DNA from: Ricordea florida
Taxonomy: Eukaryota; Cnidaria; Anthozoa; Corallimorpharia; Ricordeidae
Direction: 5' to 3'
NCBI GenBank assembly: GCA_949710005.1
Contig: OX453276.1
Span: 2,312,701-2,376,700 of the forward strand
Length of the DNA: 64,000 nt
In this document: positions 21,801 to 30,800 of the stretch, in pieces
Position numbering within the stretch: the first letter of the stretch is position 1
How the letters are laid out: each line of letters starts with the position of its first letter
Made by a program: the position numbers and the translations under genes
The notes under the pieces: generated by a model
What the model saw: only the letters and a program-made list of their open reading frames with translations
The model's database searches: none
Told to the model about the DNA's origin: nothing

Positions 21801-24800
21801 ACTTCATAATTTAGCTTTGGAAAAGTGCGCGCTATGATTGGCTAATAGACGCGCTCCATTTGCTCGTGGGTTGCATGCTGACGTCAGATTGTTAACCAGT
21901 ATAAACGTTGTGACGTCTTGCGTTATAAAAGAAATGGTAAACACAGCAGCTGTCCAACCATCGAGGCTGCTAAGCACGAAAGAAACGTAGGAGATGCTCG
22001 CGCATCTCTAGCTTTAAGAGCTTCTCGTGTTTACCATTTCTTCATGAGCGTAGTGTGTTCATACGGTTTTGAGTCTGGTGTGGTGCTCTTCGCTATGGTA
22101 ATTAACACAGCCCAAGGGGTAATGCCATATATTGGCCGTGTAGCTATGTGCTGCTGTGAAGGGTAGGGTTTTCAAGCAGTTTAGTCTGGGATGGAGAATA
22201 GAATTCAGAGAGTTTAGGTCGCTCTAGAATAGGGTATCATATTCCTAGAATGCGACCAAGTGATTGGAGATTTTAATCTAGCTCGGCAGTATAGTGAGCG
22301 CATGAAATAGATGAGTAGAGAGCATGCGTCTTGCTAACAGTCGCTGCAAGAACAACAACCGCGGTACAATTATTAATTCTTACGTAATCGAGTAATTCCA
22401 AAACACACAGCTCCTTTGAACGTCCTTGTCAACCATCTGAAATCAATGCAGGTAAATAACCAGAATCAGTATAAGAATCAGATGTAGTATCAGAATAGGA
22501 ATAAGTATCAGTCTCAGTATCAGTATTAGAATAAGTATAAAGTGTAGCAAGGAACATTTAAGCCACAAGTGTGTTCACTAAGGAGACGGTGTCAGGAGAG
22601 ATACGACCCTGTTGCTACCAACGAAAAATGAAAACAGAGCTCAAAAGTCAGCAGCCATGATGATAATGAGTTTGAAACAAAGAAAAATAAAATTTAAACC
22701 AAGGATAAAAAATTAAACCACAACATATGTATTTCTTATCAAGCAAGTTAGCACTGCAAATTACAGACCAAACTTTTTTCTGGCCACAGGGCGAAGCGCA
22801 CAGACTATAAATCAAGGAGAAAAACGAAGATCCTTACATGACGAACCGAGAAAATCAGTTAGATATTTATTACATGACTGCAAGAAAAAGTTTCCCATTT
22901 AGAGGGCAGTATCACGGCCTGCTAAACTGACTAATCGCAGCGCGCGTACTGACTCAGAGATGTAATAAATGGTATAAACAAAAAGAAAAACAAAATTCAA
23001 AGCAACAGAGGCGCAATCCCTCCTAATGTGAGTAGGACAATAAAGAAAAACAACTACTATACATTATAAATATGTATCACGAAAAGGCTATAGACTTATT
23101 GGTTCGCTTTCATACTTTTAAAATTCAAAACTGAACGAAATGTACCAACTTATTTTGACTATACAATTAAGAACTCGTATTTACCTCTAGCGTGCTGAAT
23201 ATCAAGGTTATATTTACCTCTAGCGTGTTGAATATCAAGGTTATATTTACCTCTAGCGTGCTGAATATCAAGGTTATATTTTTTGGAAACGGCTGTCGGT
23301 GTACTGGGTTCATGGCGGTGCCAAAAATTCTAGAATTTAGTCTCTTGTTCCTAGTGCAGCAAAAGAAAGAATGCAACACATCTTAAAACTGACAACAATT
23401 TTAAATTATGCTTTTTAAAAAACGTTTGTTAGCGTCAAAACCTAAACCGCTCCAATTTTATTTCTGGTAATCGGCGTGTTTTAATATATATACGGAAGCC
23501 TTTAAGAGACTATTGTAAAACCAATTACAAGGTAGGAACACGCCAATCACAACGGATACACCAAGCGCAATGAGCCAATCAAAATCTAAGGTACAATCGA
23601 GGACAAAACTTTACTGGACAGTTAACTTGTTTTTCGTCTGGTTCTGCATAATTTGAAAACAGCCCATGTACGTCTTCCCCAGAAACTTGTTACAAGATTT
23701 GTTCCCCGCTCCTGTACAATATTACACTACAGAAACTGAGCAAAATCAACATTGTTCAGGGAGGGGGGAGGGGGGAGAGGGGAGGTAGAGATACTGATGT
23801 TTCAACGGAAAATCCAGGAAACTCTCCCAAACGTTTTGTCCAAGATTGAAGGTTCAAGACGTCTGCACTTGGCACAGGGAATCGCTAGCGGGCGAGTAAC
23901 GCAGGTTTTAGTTTCAAAGGCCCGTTTCAAACGTTGAACTTTTCATGTGCCAAATCTAATGCTAATTAAGAAAATCTTTAGTTCTAGGAAATATGCATTA
24001 AATTTGGCACAGGGAAAAGTTCGACCTTTGAAGCGGGCCTTACGTTCCGTTGCAAAATGGACATAAACCAATCAATTTTCGTAGCCATCCAAAACCGAAG
24101 CAATCCGGAAATTACTCATAACTTTTAATTAGTTTTTGAAAAGAAGATCTTACTTTGTAGTTGATTTTTTAACATATTTATGCAGATTCCTATACAGTGC
24201 CGTTACTACCACGGTGTCTGAAACAAAACAGAAAAAAAATGCACGATATTGTACTAGTTCACCACGGGAAATGGACTTACTATCCAAAAATTGGAATACA
24301 CAAAACTTAATTACAAGTTCAGCTATTCCATTCTTGAAGAGTCAGTAACTTTTTCTTAAAAAGTCTTTAAGACACCAATTGAAAAATAAAATTGATACAA
24401 TCATGAGATATCTCCCGGAGTAATCAATATTAGATGTCCCGATCAGTACGATACCGCCCATGTACACAAAATGCTGACTACGAAGTTAATAATCACAGAG
24501 TCCTGGACATGTGATAACCGTAAAGCGGGCGATGATTGGTTACATTATCAATTTTACGTCATTACTGTCTGTGCATTATAATTTGTAATAATGTACGTAA
24601 AAAATTTCAACGTACTGATTGGCTGAGAGCAAGTCAATTAAACACAAACAGTGCAGAAAGTTGAAATTCAGTGCAGAAATTTGAAATTAAATTTTGTCAT
24701 GTGTATTAAATTTTGTCATGTATATTAACAAGTGATCAAATGATTTCGAGTGCATATTTCAAATACAACAAATTTCACTCACTCTATAGGTCCGTACATT

Positions 24801-27800
24801 TTTTTTCAATTTTCGAAAAATTTTCTTGCCCTCCTTTATTCCAAATTCCACTGGAAAGCATTTGATAACCCATAAAAATCTTTTACAGACCACACTAGAG
24901 TTTATTTGTCTTCTCTTGTAAGTTTCTAAAGAATATTTTTAACACCGCGTCGTAAAATACCTTGGTTTTCAAAGAGTAGCGATGGAAGCGTGATTTTTGC
25001 GAATTCGTTTATGCCGTCATCTTCAACAAACGTGAAATCTGTGGGCTGACCTCGAGTTACCATTGACACCTGTAAAACTGAGATAGAAAAAAGTCGCTAG
25101 GAGAATGACAACTCGTTTGAAAAAAGAAGAAACGTCTGGGGTGACTGAACTGTGTATCAAAAGAAAAGTGCACCTTGCAACCAGGGTCAATCAGAAATAG
25201 TTTCAGACATTCATAATGTGGGAACCTAGAGCTCATCTGCTAGCTGTACTGCCATGCTGATGAGGCCTAACAAGGCCGAAACAGCTGTCCATGGCTGCTG
25301 GCTTTTGAGCTCAATTTTTTAGGTAGCAACAGGGTTTAATCCCTTCTACCACTGTCGCCTCAGTGCATATATGTATGGCTTCAACTTACCCTTATTGCAT
25401 TTTGACTTTTTATTTGATGCTACCCTGGTTTGAAATAATAAATATAACTTAATGAAGGTACTATTAACCGACCCGACTTTTCGACACTCCTGTGTAGTGT
25501 CTTCTTCGGGGGGGATTGGGCAAGGCTGTGAATTTCCTTTTATTCCCGCGAAAAATGGTGTTGCTTAATATCAAGGTGCAAATGAGCTTTGGGTAATAAC
25601 CCGCCATCGTCACGGTTCAACGGAGCGTGAGCGCTATTGATATGCCAAGCTTCTAAGCAACGTTTGAACTATACCACTCGGTAAAGATACATTGTAAAGT
25701 GCAGAAATTGTTTTAACTTAGAGCTCTAAACTGTTGACAACTTGTGCGCATCTCCCTATAAGGCAAGGGACCTGGGTACAAGATAGAGCTTCATTGCCTT
25801 GTACTAGCTCAAACCACGAATCGCAACTAAATCTTCCATAATTATTCAACATGCATCAACAAAAGCATTTCAAAACGCTTACCTATATAATAATTTTCTG
25901 TTTTCTCTTCGCTGTTTGTTAGGTTTAGATTGAAGGATGCGTATTTCAATGCGAATTCTTCCATAATTCTGGCGGCATCGATGACGTCATAGTCTCCTTT
26001 ATGGATTACTTTTCTCGGCTTTAAAGAACTTATTAACTCTTGGTAGACCACAGCTGCTTGCTACGTTTTAGGAAAAAAAAATACATTCAATAAAAGATTT
26101 TCTAGATGAAGTTTGTGCCAAAAAGAAAAAGACATGAAAAAAGGTATCGTCCGACAAGGTTATTTGGCCACTAAAATTAATGCTTTGCTTACAGATCTCT
26201 TTGTTTTGGTGTGAATCTTCCATCAAATCTTCTCATGTCCCATTATATTTCCTTCATTACATAAGCAAAATAAATGCGCACACGAGGCATAAGGCCCACA
26301 CGGCCGGAGCTTATCCCAGTTTCAGTAACATGAAGCACCTGGGAGTATTGTTACTCCCCCCCGGATGGGATGCTAGTTAATCACAGAGTCATCTGTGCAC
26401 TTCATAGCAGGTGCCACAGGAGACCCACTGGTGTCACAGGAGGCCCTGCTTATCCTAATTCCAATGGCATGAATTTATACACCGGGGTGGAGAGAGACAG
26501 TGTGGAGTTATGGTTCTTGTCTAACAAAACATCGCAATTTACTCCCGGATTATATCGCCCTTAGCCTCGTATAAACCTAGGTGAAGATAGACAGTGTAGT
26601 GTTAAGTTTCTTGTGTAAGGGAAAAACACAGTACCGTCATCTTGCATTTTCGTAGTTAAAAATGAATGCTTAAATCCTGGATGAAAGAACCCTAAGAACA
26701 GATGAAGACTATAACACCTTACCCTTAGAGATTCAGGATCACGAGGACTCAACGAAGCCATGGCTTTCTTGAAATGGCTCAGCTATCAATAAAAAACAAC
26801 ATTAGTAATAAGAATAATAATGATGATGATAATAATCATGTTTATGACAGTGGTGATGATAATGATGACGATGACCACGACGACAACGATAACGATGATG
26901 ATAATGATAGGGATGGTGGAGGTGATTTTTTCAATAGTGATATCAATGTCACCACAGTTGTTATTTTTAAGCTAACAAGGCTTTATAACTTTTATGAAGC
27001 TAATAGTGGTAATGGTCATCAGGATGTTATAGATGGTGCAAGTGGCAACGTCGATGTCAGGGCATTTTCCGGGGTTCGATGAAAGAACAGGAAAAGGGCC
27101 TGTGATCGAGATTGTGAAAGTGGTGGCTAAAACGTAAGGTATTTTTAGGTTTGTTACGTCACATGTAACTGTGTATGACTATCAATAGAACTAGAATATT
27201 ATGGTCTAGACCACGCAGTCCGCGGATGTGGATCTGTCGTGTCTGAATGTTTAGTTCTTGTTTTCTATCCCTGTAAAAAGTCTAAGTTGAGTATTGTGTT
27301 TCTGAATACAGCAAAACGATGCACAGATGCTGTAAAAACATGGGTAAGTAAAGGTGCACAGAGCCTTAAAGCCCACTCTACTGGAGCATATCACAGTTTC
27401 AAAACATGGCAAGTTACCCCCAGCATTATATCACCGGTACCCATTTATACACCTGGGTGGGGAGAGACAGTATGGAGTTAAGTTTCTTGTCTAAGGAAAC
27501 AACACAAGTTACCCCCAGCATTATATCACCGGTACCCATTTACACACCTGGGTGGGGAGAGACAGTATGGAGTTAAGTTTCTTGTCTAAGGAAACAACAC
27601 AAGTTACCCCCAGCATTATATCACCGGTACCCATTTACACACCTGGGTGGGGAGAGACAGTATGGAGTTAAGTTTCTTGTCTAAGGAAACAACACAAGTT
27701 ACCCCCAGCATTATATCACCGGTACCCATTTACACACCTGGGTGGGGAGAGACAGTATGGAGTTAAGTTTCTTGTCTATAGCTAAGGAAACAACGCAGTG

Positions 27801-30800
27801 GCCATCACCAGGGCTCGAACTGCGTACCTCATGCTCGAAAGTCCGACACCATACCCACAACACTACAATGTCTTCACAATAAAAATAACAGACGTACCTT
27901 ATTTGATCGTTTGTCAAAACTTGCGATATCAAGAGATCTCATGCTCGGCCGGATTGGTCCTCTATCAAACCTTGTGGCATCAACGGAGCTTACACCAGGG
28001 CTCAAACTTGAGAAAGCAATTAAGTTTGAAGATATGGAACTAAAATCTTTTTGACGGTGTTGAAAGACAAGAGAGTCCTGTAATCCAAACGCAATTTCTT
28101 GAGTTGAAAGTGACGAGAAGCTGTAGGAATGATGCACAGAGCTACGTGTTGCATGGGTCTCCGTGGCCAGGAAAGGTGAAAAGACTTTATTTGGCGTGGA
28201 ATAAGATGGCAACAGGGGAGTCGCTGTTATGACTGTGGTTTGAAGTGTCGAAGCTCTGAATCGTACCGAAATTGAAGAAATAAGTTTATCTTCTGATAAT
28301 GATGATGATGTGACAGAGTGTTGAAGATTTTTTCCTGTTTTGGTGATCGATTGCGTCTGCTGATCCAGAGAATTTAAAGATGCGGTACTTGTCGTCCTGT
28401 TCTCTGTTGCAGTAACTAGAAAGAGAGGTATGGAAGCATAAAGAAACTGTAAGCTCATTAACTCTACAAAATATTCAGTATAAACCATGTCTACCCTTAT
28501 CAAAACCATCCTGCAGGCTGAATCGTACTGTGGTATATTTCAGTAACCTAAACAAAGCATGGTCAAACTGCTACGAATAGATAAATACCTTAACAGATTC
28601 ATAAATGGTTCACTGATTGCAATAATACATCCTTACACAACTGGAGTCCAGAAGACCTAGTTTTGAATTAGAAGCTGCGTTCAAATCAGTGAAACTTTTA
28701 CAAATGTGATTTGCAAGTGTAGCTATTATTGGAGGAGCGGGGTTGGCGCAGTTCGTTGGGAGCAGGATTGGCGCAGGGTTGGCGCAGTGGTGAGAGCGCT
28801 CATCTTCGATACCCGGTTCGATACCCGTCCCCAGTGTCATACGTGGGCTGAGTTTGTTGGTTCTCTACTCTGCTCCGAGAGGTTTTTCTCCGGGTACTCC
28901 GGTTTTCCCCTCTCCACAAAAACCAACATTTGATTTGGTTTGATTAAATATGATTTGATTTGATTTCAATTGTGCTTTACAGTGTTCCCAATTAGTACGT
29001 TAGTGCTAGATACAGTTGACACTCAAATAAAGTTCATAATAATAATTATTATTTTTTCAAACTCTATAACAATAGCTTCACTTGTAAATTTCACTTGTAA
29101 AGGTTTTGTTCAAATGACCTCTGGATGAAGGGGCAGAGAGAAAACTGGACCTGAATGATACTATGGACACCAAACTCCTCACAGCTGCGCATGGGCATTC
29201 CTTTATTTAACGAAACGTTTTACCACTCACTGGCGCTTCCGCGTTCGGCTGGCTGACATATAAAGGGGCTCGTAAAGTCAGCGTAGTTACCACCTTGTCT
29301 ACAAGGCTTTTTCTTGAAGCATGCCGCCGTTGCCAAAGTGAGTACATGACACCAATCTTTGGGTTCAATTCCGTACAATTCGTTAAGTTGATCGTAGTTT
29401 GCCACTTTCCCTGAGCTCCAATGGAACGCCGGGGTAGCTGTCGAGTTGTACACAAGCCCAACCCAAAATACCCGATCGACGCTATTCCCCAACAGGGCAA
29501 TTTTCCCTTCAACTGCGATGATCTCCTCTTTAGAGCTAAAGACAGCAAGGAAAGAGCCATTGTTTTGGCAAAATCTGCGCGCGTCTTCCCACGTTTTTTC
29601 TTGCAAGTGTATTTGATAATCGAGAGATTGACCAATGTATTGACATATGAATCCGTACTGATCACTTTTCGTTGCGCACTCTTTGTGCTGAAGTTCAAAA
29701 GAACCGGTCTTTTTTTCTCTTTGTAGTACATAACACCAGTCCGTGCTGAACGTTGCCTCGTCCGTTACATGGTCACAGAACCTACGTCGCAGAAATGCTT
29801 CCTCAGGAAGTAGGCCACTTGTCCAATAATATTGTCGAGAGCTAGCATTGTGCACCAGGCCAATCCAAAATTCCCCGTCTTTTGTACTTTCAAATCCTAG
29901 CGACGCTAGGCTCACGCGGGCTTTAAGAATTGCCTTGAAGTCGTTCAGAACCGCCAAAACAGAACTGTTTTTATGGCATGTTTGGCTGGCGTTTGTCCAA
30001 GATTCCATGCTTTCAAAAATCCGAAAATCACTTGTGTAGACATAAGTTGTATCTGGAGAAAGGTAACAAAGGAAAGAGCAAAAAAGAGTGAAAACTTTGC
30101 TTAAATTTTGTGCACATTCCATGTTAGGTGGTACATTATTTCGAGTTATGTTTAATTCATCAAAGGTGAAAGACATCGTAGCTGCGACCACATGTCAAAC
30201 CCTGAAGAGGAAGCAAGGAACATTTATAAGGCGTATACGCTAGCGAGAAGAGGTAAAATTCATGTATGTATCGAGTGTATGATATAGCTTTTCGAACGAA
30301 GGTATCTAGATGGAGAAATTATTGATGCAAAAACTAACCGTATTTTATCGGATATCCGAAACACGTCACGCTGCTTGATCTCCTATTTTCTTCTCTCTTA
30401 CGCATTATTAATGAGTTTCTAGCAAAACCGTTTTGTGGCCATCACGTTTTATAACAATTCCTTCCGAATAAGCAAACGAATTCTTAACAATATACATGTG
30501 CGGAGTCTCTATCCAAATTGGCGACCTAACATTCAGGAGGTTTTTTTCACCTAGGAGGGAAAAAGTATAACTTGTTTGATGATGGAATCCCCAGCTTTAT
30601 TCCTTTATTTCTCTTATAATGTAAGCTCTATGAAAAACTTCCCCTTTCCATTCTTGATCATAGTGGAGTTCTAGAAATGTCTGAGCTAAAAATACCTGTA
30701 ATTAATTATATCCTATTAACCCTTTAAGTCCTGGTAGTGACCAGCATCCAATTTCTCATTACAATAATCACTATTCATCAACCATTCGGGTTATGAGAAT

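Noticed and set aside
26774-27082. Asp/Asn-rich 102-residue frame
   Set aside because: Translated GAT/AAT microsatellite next to exon 4 on the other strand.
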